Origin: Candidatus Acetothermia bacterium
GTDB taxonomy: Bacteria; Bipolaricaulota; Bipolaricaulia; UBA7950; UBA9294
Direction of reading: 5' to 3'
Assembly: GCA_003545155.1 (NCBI GenBank)
Contig: DQCH01000018.1
Coordinates: 1-7,542, forward strand
Length of the DNA stretch: 7,542 bases
Made by a program: the position numbers and the translations under genes. Of the stretch, positions 1 to 7,048 are shown one piece after another; position 1 is the stretch's first letter, and the number at the start of each line of letters is the position of its first letter. Below the pieces are notes generated by a model. The model did no database searches. It was not told where the DNA came from and was given only the letters and a program-made list of their open reading frames with translations.

Positions 1-1311
1 TTCATTTAAGTTACGGCGAAGCCTAATCCAAAAACAGATGGGAACTGTGATCAGCAGGGCGAGGAGAGTGAGGATCCCGAGTGAGCCGAGCTCCGCGGTC
101 ATCTGTACATACTCGTTATGCGCCTGTGCCGCGCGGGCGATGGGAAAGTTGTAGCTTGCTCCCTGAGGGGACGCGAGGAACTTCGCCTTGTACGGAATGA
201 AGTTAAGCTTGTAGTTACCTAGTCCCACCCCGACGATGGGGTGATCCTTGAACATCTCCCAACCGACCCACCAGTCCCATGAACGAACCCGGCCGGAGTT
301 TTGCTCCCAAGTCCGCTCGACCGCAGTGAACGGTGTGGTGAAAGGAATAAGGAGAAACAGCATCACCAGACCCACCCCCAGGGTTGGAACCCAAGTCCAC
401 CGCCATCGCCGGAAGGCCCACCCCAACCCGTAGGATCCCGCGCCCAGAATGATAAAGAGGAGCAGGCCGATGCCTAGGGTTGAAGGACCAAGGACGATGC
501 CCACGGCCGCAAGGCAAATCCCCCCTATCCCAGCCCACCAAGGCCACGCTCGCCGAAGGTAAGAGACCTGTGGCCAGAGGCCAAGCCCAATCAGCAAGAA
601 GAGTGCACCTGCAACGAGGCCCAATTGCGTTCCGGTCTGCTGGAGAAACAGTACCATGGCCAACACGAAGCCAACGCCCGCCACGGCGAGGGCCCGCGAC
701 CACAACCGGCGCAGACGCCCCACGAGTATCGCCGCTGGAAAGAAGAGGTAGGAAAGAAACCCTCCCAGGTAGTTGCGGTTTCCCATCGTGGATATCATCG
801 CTCCAAGACCATGCCCACCGCTTGCCCCAAGCATCACTCCTAGGTACTGCAAAAGGCCGTAGAGCGAGGCCAAAAATGACGATAGAAGAAGGCAATAGAG
901 GATCAGGGTAACGTCGCGTTTATCCTTTACGAGGTTTGTTACTACAAGGTAAAACAGGAAGAAGAACGTAAGGAGCGTGAGGCTTTGGATCACCACGCGG
1001 CCGTTTATGGCATGGATGAGCGAGAGGAGGGAGACAAGGATCAATCCGAGGGCGGGGAAGGTTATGAAGGGAAGGCGAATTCGCCACTCCCCTTTTAGCC
1101 AGGTGGAGCCTCCCCAAAGGATAAGAAGGATCGAGATCCCGATGAGAGCGAAAATCGACTTATCGTAGCCGTACTCTGTGCTCCCTGGCCAGATAAAAAG
1201 CGGCAAGGCGAAGACGAACAGGGCGATTAAGTAAACCATCACGCGTTCAAACAGGATCTTAGAACGCTGGGTCTGAGATGTCTTCTTCCTCTTTGCAGAC
1301 TTTTTCGCCAT
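1..1311 (-). CDS. O-antigen ligase / Wzy-type polymerase-like membrane protein, 3' end outside the window
   Basis: An open frame of 437 codons runs from the ATG at 1311 to the window edge without a stop. The N-terminus is very basic (MAKKSAKRKK), followed by about eleven hydrophobic segments from residue 25 to 325. A large polar, probably extracytoplasmic loop covers about 326-410, then another membrane segment at about 411-430. The loop carries the Wzy_C/O-antigen ligase signature: NSGRVRSWDWW (338-348), the segment DHPIVGVGLGNY (356-367) and AHNEYVQMTAELGSLG (397-412), with His398 the likely conserved histidine. MGNRNYLGG (176-184) resembles the GN-N-LAG motif of large ligases that often carry C-terminal TPR repeats, so the protein may continue well past the edge (inference). 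Family role: transfer or polymerisation of undecaprenyl-diphosphate-linked glycans at the outer face of the membrane. It starts 12 nt after the flavoprotein gene; the ribosome site (GAAG) is weak, suggesting coupling. Ligase versus polymerase cannot be decided. Confidence 0.88.
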   Translation of the reverse strand, partial: MAKKSAKRKKTSQTQRSKILFERVMVYLIALFVFALPLFIWPGSTEYGYDKSIFALIGISILLILWGGSTWLKGEWRIRLPFITFPALGLILVSLLSLIHAINGRVVIQSLTLLTFFFLFYLVVTNLVKDKRDVTLILYCLLLSSFLASLYGLLQYLGVMLGASGGHGLGAMISTMGNRNYLGGFLSYLFFPAAILVGRLRRLWSRALAVAGVGFVLAMVLFLQQTGTQLGLVAGALFLLIGLGLWPQVSYLRRAWPWWAGIGGICLAAVGIVLGPSTLGIGLLLFIILGAGSYGLGWAFRRWRWTWVPTLGVGLVMLFLLIPFTTPFTAVERTWEQNSGRVRSWDWWVGWEMFKDHPIVGVGLGNYKLNFIPYKAKFLASPQGASYNFPIARAAQAHNEYVQMTAELGSLGILTLLALLITVPICFWIRLRRNLNE

Positions 1312-1323
1312 GATCTTCAAACA

Positions 1324-2541
1324 CTATAGGGTTACATGATCGCATGGGGCAAAGGAGAGCCGTGCCAGTTCCTCGATTTTTCCCCAGCCGCCAAGGACGG
1401 TGACAAGGGCAAGGAGCCTGGGCCACAACTTCTGATAGGGGAGGAAGGAGTGGACGAGCCGGCTTGGGTAATCGATGTCCCCCTTCTTGGCGATCAGACT
1501 GAGAATCGATGGCTCGTCGATGGCGGCGAAGATCGCATCGATTTCACTGTTTGAGAGGGCGGAGAGCGCGCGGTGGGCGGCGAGGCCAAAACGGAACTCA
1601 CGACCGATTTCCCGTTGCCAGCGGCGCTCATACTCAGCGAGTGTCTTACGATTTGGTTTTCCAGCCAGGGCGGCATAACCTGCGATCTCACCGGCGATTC
1701 GGGCACACATCCCACCGGTGTAGATCCCTCCTCCAGAGGTTGGCTTCACCTGTCCCGCAGCGTCTCCAACGAGGAGCACTCCATCTCCCACCGTTGTTTC
1801 GACTGTGCCAATTGGGATTACTCCCCTGATCCGCTCGACCACCTCTCCGGGGAAGCGTCGCCCCAGAAACCGGGCAAGAAGGGCAGTTGTGTCCGTTCCC
1901 AAGGGAGCAGCGAGGCCGACGCGCAGGCATCTCTCCTCAGCAGGGACTGCCCAGGCGAAGAATCCGGGAGCGACATCGCTTCCAAAGAAGACCTCTATGC
2001 CGTCCGGAGTAAGGTGGTCCTCTGTAACCACCACTTGACTTGCCACGAGGAGCTGAGTTGGATGTGGTAGGGAAAACCACGAAACAATGGCGCTTTGTGG
2101 ACCATCGGCCCCGATGATTACAGCGGTTTTTAACTCCTCTTTATTCCCTTGATGTTTTGTCCAAACGCGGCCGGTCGTTGCAGCGACGGCTCGCGTATAG
2201 GTTCTCACCTCAACGCCGGCGGAGGCTGCCAACTCGATCAGCTCACGGTTGAGCCTCCCACGGTCAAGCACGACCGCCTTGACCGTGTCCGCACGAATAT
2301 TGAGGATTCTCCCCCCTGGGGCGTGAAGGGTTCCACCGCGGATCTCCCGCAGGACGCTCGTGGTCGAGGCACCTAGTAAACCGAGGGTGCGGGGACTGAC
2401 TAGACCGGTGCATCGGGCCGGTTCCCCGGAGCCGTCCCCTTGTTCGATTAGGAGCACACGTGCCCCAACCCCGGTGGCGTGACGCGCTGCCACTGCACCG
2501 GCCGGACCCCCACCTACCACCACCACATCATAGCTCTTCAT
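1324..2541 (-). CDS. Geranylgeranyl reductase family FAD-dependent oxidoreductase
   Basis: A 405-residue flavoprotein. The N-terminal Rossmann motif is VVGGGPAG (about 8-15), with Glu33 at the end of the second strand as expected for FAD ribose binding. Further family marks are ARCTG with Cys44, GADGPQS (144-150), the aromatic GFFAWAVP (193-200) in the substrate region, and GDAAGQVKPTSGGG (259-272), the second FAD motif of geranylgeranyl/digeranylgeranylglycerophospholipid reductases. Family members saturate isoprenoid chains of archaeal lipids, chlorophyll side chains, menaquinone or dolichyl phosphate; the bacterial substrate here is unknown. The ATG is fixed by an in-frame TAA three codons upstream. 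An AGAAGGGA ribosome site lies about 14 nt before it, which is long. The next gene, an O-antigen-ligase-like protein, follows after 12 nt, so a polyprenyl carrier lipid is a possible substrate (inference). No signal peptide or membrane segment is visible; the enzyme is probably peripheral to the inner membrane. Confidence 0.87.
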   Translation of the reverse strand: MKSYDVVVVGGGPAGAVAARHATGVGARVLLIEQGDGSGEPARCTGLVSPRTLGLLGASTTSVLREIRGGTLHAPGGRILNIRADTVKAVVLDRGRLNRELIELAASAGVEVRTYTRAVAATTGRVWTKHQGNKEELKTAVIIGADGPQSAIVSWFSLPHPTQLLVASQVVVTEDHLTPDGIEVFFGSDVAPGFFAWAVPAEERCLRVGLAAPLGTDTTALLARFLGRRFPGEVVERIRGVIPIGTVETTVGDGVLLVGDAAGQVKPTSGGGIYTGGMCARIAGEIAGYAALAGKPNRKTLAEYERRWQREIGREFRFGLAAHRALSALSNSEIDAIFAAIDEPSILSLIAKKGDIDYPSRLVHSFLPYQKLWPRLLALVTVLGGWGKIEELARLSFAPCDHVTL

Positions 2542-2643
2542 AGCAACAACTTAGATCCCTTCTCGCTTCGGGTTGCGAGTCACAATATCATCAACCAGCA
2601 AGTGGGGCCGTTTTCCAGGCGCCTGCACCGATGAAGGAGAACC

Positions 2644-3816
2644 TCACGTGTCGTTCCGGTCGCTGAGGGGGATTGGCATCAACACTCCGATGTGAGCGTC
2701 GATCCAGGCGATCGCTACCTCAATTGGGTCTTCGTCTTCAGTCACCGCGATATCCGGGGGGAGGCCGATGCCATGCACAGCGTGTCCTAGTGGGGTGAAA
2801 TACTCTGCGGTAGTCAACTTAAGTGCAGAACCATCGGGAAACTCTTGCAGAATCTGCATGACCCCTTTCCCGAACGACTGCTCTCCGATCAAAATGCCCA
2901 TGTTGTTATCGCGGATGGCGCCGGCGACAATTTCAGCTGCGCTTGCAGTTCCCCCGTTGATCAGGACCGCAAGTGGCAAATTGGGCACAACGTTTCCCGT
3001 CGACCAGTACTTCTGAGGGCCACTAATCCGTCCTTTGCTAGTGAAGATGAGTCCTCTGTCGATGAATCGACTTGCCACGCGGACTGCTCCATCCGTGAAC
3101 CCCCCTCCGTTGTTCCGCAAGTCAAGGATCAGTCCGTCGAGGCCATCGAGGTCAAACCCCAGTAAGGAAGTGTCGAGTTCCAGGGTGACATCCTCGCTAA
3201 AGCGCGAGATGCGAATGTAACCGATCCTATCGGCTGCGACTAGCTTTCTTGTGACCGACACAAGCGGAATCGTGCCACGAACTATTGAGATTTCCTCTTC
3301 ATGGCCGTCCTTGTGCCGCACGAGTAGGACGACAGTTGTTCCCTCTTCCCCTCGAATTTTGACCGATGCCTCAGTAAGGGTTATCTCCACAGTCGGCTCG
3401 CCGTCGATCTTAAGGACTTGATCACCGGCTAGCACCCCTGCCCGCTCAGCCGGAGTCTCCGCAAGTGGGGTAATAACCGTTAGGACACCATCTTTAATTG
3501 TGATCTCAATTCCAACTCCGCTAAACTCGGACTGCAGACTGGTTTCAAAGCGTTCGTAGTCCTCAGGATCAAGGAACTCGCTGTGCGGGTCGTTGAGTTG
3601 CTTCACCATCCCCTTCATCGCGCCGTACAGGGCCTCCTGGTCGTCGATCCGTTCTGGCCAGTAAAAGCAGCTTTTGATGTATTGATAGATCTGAGATAGG
3701 GGCAAGAAGAGCTCGGTATTCGTCTGCTGTGCCCCTCCGACTCCTAAGACGAGCACCAGAATGATCGTTGGAAACAATACCGTCAAGGCCTTCCTCACGA
3801 CCGATCGCTCTTTCAC
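2644..3816 (-). CDS. ctpA: Carboxy-terminal processing protease (S41 family) with PDZ domain
   Basis: A 390-residue S41 serine protease. A hydrophobic segment at about 10-29 ending GVGGA is a signal peptide or membrane anchor, so the enzyme acts outside the cytoplasm. Residues 35-95 form the usual N-terminal helical part with LNDPHSEFL (74-82). A PDZ domain follows at about 97-180 (SGVGIEI, AGVLAGDQVLKIDG). The protease core has LDLRNNGGG (231-239), NGGTASAAEI with nucleophile Ser292, and FGKGVMQ with general base Lys317 and Gln321, so the Ser-Lys dyad is intact. Family role: trimming or degrading periplasmic or cell-wall-associated proteins from the C-terminus. The start is GTG at 3814-3816, with a GAGGGG ribosome site 6 nt upstream. 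The family usually has NNPGG where this protein has NNGGG. A 57-nt gap from the upstream gene holds a weak candidate promoter. The exact subfamily (ctpA, ctpB or prc-like) is uncertain. Confidence 0.95.
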   Translation of the reverse strand: MKERSVVRKALTVLFPTIILVLVLGVGGAQQTNTELFLPLSQIYQYIKSCFYWPERIDDQEALYGAMKGMVKQLNDPHSEFLDPEDYERFETSLQSEFSGVGIEITIKDGVLTVITPLAETPAERAGVLAGDQVLKIDGEPTVEITLTEASVKIRGEEGTTVVLLVRHKDGHEEEISIVRGTIPLVSVTRKLVAADRIGYIRISRFSEDVTLELDTSLLGFDLDGLDGLILDLRNNGGGFTDGAVRVASRFIDRGLIFTSKGRISGPQKYWSTGNVVPNLPLAVLINGGTASAAEIVAGAIRDNNMGILIGEQSFGKGVMQILQEFPDGSALKLTTAEYFTPLGHAVHGIGLPPDIAVTEDEDPIEVAIAWIDAHIGVLMPIPLSDRNDT

Positions 3817-3837
3817 GTCTCACCCCTCTTATTTTTA

Positions 3838-3866
3838 ATTGTACCCCGTTAAGCAACGCGGAGAAA
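3838..3866 (-). promoter_or_regulatory. Weak candidate promoter for the processing protease gene
   Basis: In the 57-nt gap after ahcY the minus strand has TACAAT (3843-3838), five of six matches to the -10 box. The hexamer 17 nt upstream (TTTCTC, 3866-3861) is a poor -35 box. Start of transcription near 3831 would leave a short leader with the GAGGGG ribosome site. Read-through from ahcY is an equally good explanation. Confidence 0.3.
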
Positions 3867-3873
3867 GGAGCGG

Positions 3874-5103
3874 TTAAGAAGATGACAGGCCGAGGTAGCT
3901 TTGCTGGGTTTCAGTTAAGGTGTCGATCCGTACGCCCAGTGCCTTAAGCTTCATCCGTGCGACCTGCCGATCGATCTGCTGCGGTACTGCGTACAGAGTT
4001 GGCGAAAGTGGGGCGTTCTCCACGATATGCCTAAGGGTCAATGCTTGCAGAGCGAAGGAGATGTCCATGATCTCCACAGGATGCCCATCGCCAAGGACAA
4101 GGTTGACCAGCCGCCCCTCCCCGAGGAGGTAAAGTCGATGCCCGTTTTTAAGGGTAAATTCACGGATTCCCTCGCGTACGTCCCGCTGGGAGGCGGCAAG
4201 TTTGGCTAGGGCATGTTTGTCGATCTCCACGTCAAAGTGGCCAGCGTTGGCGAGCAAGAGACCGTCCTTTGCGTTCTTGAGAGCCTCTACGGTGACGACG
4301 TCACTGCACCCGGTTGAGGTGATGAGTAGGTCGGCCTGGCCGATCACCTCGGCGAGCGGCGCGACGGCGAACCCATCCATTACTGCTTCCACAGCTCGCA
4401 CCGGGTCGACCTCGGAGACGGTTACCCTGGCTCCCAGGCCACATGCTCGCATAGCGATCCCACGGCCACACCAGCCGTATCCAGCGATAAGGACAGTTTT
4501 TCCTGCCACCAGGAGGTTGGTGGAACGCAGAATCCCGTTCCATACCGACTGACCGGTTCCGTAGCGGTTGTCAAACAGATACTTCATCTTAGCGTCATTC
4601 ACTGCGAACATTGGAAAGCGTAGCCTCCCGGCACGGGCGAGAACGCGTAGTCGGTTGACACCGGTTGTTGTCTCCTCGCACCCGCCGATCACCTCCCCCT
4701 CTATCTCCTTGTGTAGGAGCCCTACGAGGTCGCCTCCGTCGTCGAGGATGAGGTCTGGCTTCCCGGCGAGCACCTCGCGCAGGTGACTAAAATATTCTGC
4801 TTCGTTCACTCCATGACGGGCGTGAACTGAGATACCCGCCTCCTCGGCCAGTGCGGCAGCTACATCGTCCTGGGTTGAGAGCGGATTACTTCCTGTGACG
4901 AAGACCTGTGCTCCTCCGTCGCGTAGAAGGATTGCCAGACAGGCCGTCTTTGCCTCCAGGTGGATGCTCATCCCAATTCGGTGTGAAGAAAACGGCTCTT
5001 CTCGCTGGAACTTCCTGCGCAGGTGGTTAAGCAGGTCCATATGCAAGGCGGCCCAATCTATTTTCTTTTTCCCCTGTACCACCCTCTTACAGGCCTCGTT
5101 CAT
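3874..5103 (-). CDS. ahcY: S-adenosylhomocysteinase (adenosylhomocysteine hydrolase), short thermophile/archaeal type
   Basis: A 409-residue cytosolic enzyme that splits S-adenosylhomocysteine into adenosine and homocysteine, clearing the product of SAM-dependent methylation. Visible motifs are HRIGMSIHLEAKTA (41-54), TGSNPLSTQDDVAAAL (70-85), DDGGDL (121-126), GGCEETTTGV (140-149), NDAKMKYLFDN (169-179) with the catalytic Lys174 and Asp178, the NAD-binding GYGWCGRG (208-215), then NAGHFDVEI and GRLVNL further on. It lacks the roughly 40-residue insertion and the C-terminal Lys/Tyr tail of the longer bacterial and eukaryotic enzymes, matching the archaeal/Thermotoga form. Some archaeal members prefer S-inosylhomocysteine, so that alternative stays open. 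The chosen ATG at 5101-5103 has AGGAGGAGG six nt upstream. An in-frame ATG at 5119-5121 would add MRRRLP but lies just upstream of that ribosome site, so it is rejected. The gene overlaps the transporter end by 17 nt, implying translational coupling. Confidence 0.96.
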   Translation of the reverse strand: MNEACKRVVQGKKKIDWAALHMDLLNHLRRKFQREEPFSSHRIGMSIHLEAKTACLAILLRDGGAQVFVTGSNPLSTQDDVAAALAEEAGISVHARHGVNEAEYFSHLREVLAGKPDLILDDGGDLVGLLHKEIEGEVIGGCEETTTGVNRLRVLARAGRLRFPMFAVNDAKMKYLFDNRYGTGQSVWNGILRSTNLLVAGKTVLIAGYGWCGRGIAMRACGLGARVTVSEVDPVRAVEAVMDGFAVAPLAEVIGQADLLITSTGCSDVVTVEALKNAKDGLLLANAGHFDVEIDKHALAKLAASQRDVREGIREFTLKNGHRLYLLGEGRLVNLVLGDGHPVEIMDISFALQALTLRHIVENAPLSPTLYAVPQQIDRQVARMKLKALGVRIDTLTETQQSYLGLSSS

Positions 5104-5971
5104 TGGCAACCTCCTCCTCATGTAAGCTCAGGTAGATACCGATAAGTATGATCATCGCCCCAATTCCTTTCAACAAGGTAAGGCCCTCTCCCAAAATGAG
5201 GTAAGCGAATAAGGTCGCGCAGATGGGCTCCCCAAGTATGAGTATCGCCACTGTGGAAGCGGAGACGTACTTGAGCGCCCAGTTGAAAGTGCTGTGCCCG
5301 ATAAGTTGTGGCCCTACTGCAAGTAGAACGAGATAGAGGTAGGTAGTGTTGGAAAAGCCAGTGAGCGGCTGGCGTAACGCAAGACAGACAGCAAGGAGGA
5401 GGACTGCCGCGGTCCCGTAGCTCAGGAAGATGTAGCCGGAAAGGGGCGCGTGTTGTCTAACACGTCGCCCGAGGAGGTAATAGGCCGAGGCCATAACCGC
5501 CCCACCAAGGGCCAACAGATCGCCGTACAGAGCTTCTCCTCCAATCCGTATGTCTCCCCAACCGATAAGGAATCCACCCGAGACGGAGAGGAGGATTGCC
5601 AAGGCTAGCGAGCGGGAAAAGCGCTCTTTTAACAAAAAACGTGACCCCAACCCGACAAAAATAGGATTAGTAGAAACGAGCACCACCGAACTTGCCACCG
5701 AGGTGTAGCTCAAGGACGAGATCCACAGGATGAAGTGAAGCGCGAGGAAGACGCCGCTTAAGATGGAGAGGAGACGATCGCGGTGGCTCATCGCTGCGGT
5801 AGCACGGCGTCGCAGGGCAAGAGGAGCTAAAAGGATAAAAGAGACTACCAACCGCCAGGTAGCGATTGTCAAAATCGGGGCGTCATCAGCAAGCCGGATC
5901 AGGATCGCGCCGAAGGAGACGGCGACGATGGCGATAAAGATGAGGCTGTAGAAGCCCGGGCGTCGGGTCAT
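5087..5971 (-). CDS. EamA/DMT family transporter
   Basis: A 294-residue integral membrane protein with about ten hydrophobic segments, built as two EamA repeats (about 9-138 and 148-285), the usual size and layout of the drug/metabolite transporter superfamily. Typical pieces are STNPIFVGLGSRFLLKERFS (100-119) closing the first repeat and the matching LILGEPICATLFAYLILGE in the second. Members export or import amino acids, nucleosides, SAM and other small metabolites; the substrate cannot be read from sequence. The ATG at 5971 is preferred because the hydrophobic region starts soon after it. A longer frame to 6070 would add 33 polar residues overlapping the patatin gene. The ribosome site is poor, so translation may depend on coupling to the patatin gene, whose stop lies 25 nt upstream. 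The 3' end overlaps the S-adenosylhomocysteinase start by 17 nt, so a methyl-cycle metabolite is a conceivable substrate (speculative). Confidence 0.9.
   Translation of the reverse strand: MTRRPGFYSLIFIAIVAVSFGAILIRLADDAPILTIATWRLVVSFILLAPLALRRRATAAMSHRDRLLSILSGVFLALHFILWISSLSYTSVASSVVLVSTNPIFVGLGSRFLLKERFSRSLALAILLSVSGGFLIGWGDIRIGGEALYGDLLALGGAVMASAYYLLGRRVRQHAPLSGYIFLSYGTAAVLLLAVCLALRQPLTGFSNTTYLYLVLLAVGPQLIGHSTFNWALKYVSASTVAILILGEPICATLFAYLILGEGLTLLKGIGAMIILIGIYLSLHEEEVANERGL
5104..5118 (-). promoter_or_regulatory. Ribosome binding site deciding the ahcY start
   Basis: On the minus strand AGGAGGAGG (5118-5110) is followed by six bases and then the ATG at 5103. This is the strongest ribosome site in the window. 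It lies inside the coding end of the transporter region, just after an earlier in-frame ATG (5121-5119), so it selects the inner ATG as the start and gives a 17-nt overlap with the transporter stop at 5087. Confidence 0.85.
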
Positions 5972-5996
5972 CGCACTTCGCCCGAGTGAAGCTTGC

Positions 5997-6884
5997 TCAT
6001 TTGGAGTAAAGGAGTTTGTAGATCGTGGGGAGAGCGCGTCGGGCTGCTTCCTCCCCTGCTTTGATCCCATTTCTCACATCACTGTAGCAAGGAGGGGTAG
6101 GGGAGAAGTCCGGACAAATTAGGACATCTGGGGGATGGGCCTGCAAGGATAACTCGCTGATGCGTCTTTGGAAGACGGTCGACATCTGAAACAGAACGGT
6201 AAAGACACTCGGGTAGAATCGGCGTGTTTCGTTCTCGCCAGGCTTGGAACTCTCCATCCTCTTGATGATTCCCAGGATTCGCTCGCGGTAGTCGGGAACC
6301 GGGATTCCAGAGAGGCGTACTTCTTTGGGGTGCACAAGGACATCAACGGCGATTACCATCTCAGCACCGAGTTGACGGATGACATCGACTGGAACTGGAT
6401 TTGAGACCCCACCGTCAATCAAAAGGTGCCCATCAATCCAGACGGGCGTGAATAGACCAGGCACAGAGAGACTCGCTCGGATCGCCTGCGCGAGGGGACC
6501 TTCTGTGATGGTATAAGGGAGGCCAGTCTGTAGGTCGGTCGCAACCGCAGCGTAGGTGAGAGGGAGCTCCTCAATTATAAGATCTCCTACAAGCCTGCGG
6601 ATTGTGCGCAACACCTCTCCTCCAGAGCTCCATCCAGACCAGGGAATAGTTGGTAGGAGGGTTTTGACCACCCTGCCAAAGGTCATCGACTGCCATATTG
6701 CCGCTAGCTCAGCGACCTCTATCCCAGCAGCGTACGCCCCGCCCACCTCGGCTCCCATGCTTGTTCCCACAATGACATCAGGCCGGATTTTGTTTTCCTC
6801 TAGGATTTTTAGGACTCCTACGTGTGCCGAACCACGCGCGCCACCGCTACCGAGAGCAAGACCGACCTTCTTTTTTTGCACCAT
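5997..6884 (-). CDS. Patatin-like phospholipase family protein (RssA/NTE type)
   Basis: A 295-residue patatin-fold hydrolase. Counting from the ATG, the oxyanion-hole loop GSGGARG is at 12-18, the nucleophile elbow GTSMG at 40-44 with Ser42, and the catalytic Asp157 lies in DGGVSNP (157-163), so the Ser-Asp dyad is complete. Additional family marks are ATDLQTG and the RASLSVPGLFTPV stretch. Bacterial members are esterases or lysophospholipases acting on membrane lipids, but the substrate is usually unknown. No signal peptide or membrane helix is evident, so it is probably cytosolic or peripheral to the membrane. Start options are consecutive TTG, ATG and GTG codons (6887-6879). ATG at 6882-6884 is chosen, with AGGA about 9 nt upstream; an in-frame TGA just before the TTG rules out longer forms. 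It appears to head a unit with the transporter and S-adenosylhomocysteinase genes. Confidence 0.92.
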   Translation of the reverse strand: MVQKKKVGLALGSGGARGSAHVGVLKILEENKIRPDVIVGTSMGAEVGGAYAAGIEVAELAAIWQSMTFGRVVKTLLPTIPWSGWSSGGEVLRTIRRLVGDLIIEELPLTYAAVATDLQTGLPYTITEGPLAQAIRASLSVPGLFTPVWIDGHLLIDGGVSNPVPVDVIRQLGAEMVIAVDVLVHPKEVRLSGIPVPDYRERILGIIKRMESSKPGENETRRFYPSVFTVLFQMSTVFQRRISELSLQAHPPDVLICPDFSPTPPCYSDVRNGIKAGEEAARRALPTIYKLLYSK

Positions 6885-6897
6885 CAATCACCATCCT

Positions 6898-6926
6898 ATG
6901 CTAGCACGTAGCGGTCACTCAGGCAA
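6898..6926 (-). promoter_or_regulatory. Candidate promoter just upstream of the patatin-like gene
   Basis: On the minus strand TTGCCT (6926-6921), a 17-nt spacer and TAGCAT (6903-6898) each match four of six consensus positions. Transcription would begin only a few bases before the start codon, leaving an almost leaderless message and excluding part of the AGGA ribosome site, so this is doubtful. The other bases of the gap (6904-6977) show no clear signal. Confidence 0.22.
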
Positions 6927-6977
6927 TACCGCAGATTCCACTTTGAGCTGGCAGGGTAAGTCCTGTAGGGCAAAAGA

Positions 6978-7006
6978 GTAACGTCGCAGACTAGCTGCGA
7001 CGCTAC
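6978..7006 (-). terminator. Intrinsic terminator after the ferredoxin gene
   Basis: The minus-strand RNA forms a 12-bp stem closed by a 5-base loop: arms GTAGCGTCGCAG and CTGCGACGTTAC, with one G-U pair, loop CTAGT. It is followed by TCTTTTG, a short imperfect T-run. It begins 42 nt after the ferredoxin stop. On the plus strand the G-U becomes an A-C mismatch and the downstream tract is less T-rich, so the minus-strand reading is favoured. It separates the ferredoxin unit from the patatin unit. Confidence 0.65.
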
Positions 7007-7022
7007 ATCCTTATCTTTATGG

Positions 7023-7042
7023 CGTTGGGATTTATCCCGACG
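7023..7042. repeat. Second hairpin between ferredoxin stop and terminator
   Basis: Arms CGTTGGGA and TCCCGACG flank a TTTA loop. Read on the plus strand all eight pairs form, with one G-U, and two or three further G-U pairs can extend the stem. Read on the minus strand that position is a C-A mismatch. No T-run follows on either strand, so it is not called a terminator. It could stabilise the ferredoxin mRNA 3' end. Confidence 0.45.
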
Positions 7043-7048
7043 TTGAGC

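Noticed and set aside
215..895. A 226-codon minus-strand open frame inside the ligase-like gene
   Set aside because: It is a shadow in another frame. The frame from 1311 to the edge encodes recognisable membrane segments and the Wzy_C signature, whereas this one is rich in Gly, Arg and Pro without any motif.
480..911. A 143-codon plus-strand open frame opposite the ligase-like gene
   Set aside because: Low-complexity, Arg/Pro-rich antisense shadow without start signals.
1573..2070. A 165-codon plus-strand open frame opposite the flavoprotein
   Set aside because: It is antisense to a gene with clear FAD motifs, has no ribosome site and resembles no family.
2562..2625. Small hairpin (CTCGC arms at 2562-2579) and a 10-base palindrome CAGGCGCCTG (2616-2625) between the protease and flavoprotein genes
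   Set aside because: No T-run follows on the minus strand, and the palindrome has no loop, so neither qualifies as a terminator. An operator role has no further support. No convincing promoter was found in this 102-nt gap.
5972..6070. N-terminal extension of the EamA transporter by 33 residues
   Set aside because: The extension is polar, overlaps the patatin coding end by 74 nt, and the family normally begins just before its first membrane helix, as the ATG at 5971 allows.
6888..6977. Possible riboswitch or small RNA upstream of the patatin gene
   Set aside because: Only short pairings (GCGGT/ACCGC, CAGG/CCTG) are visible, and nothing matches SAM, SAH or other riboswitch cores that I know.
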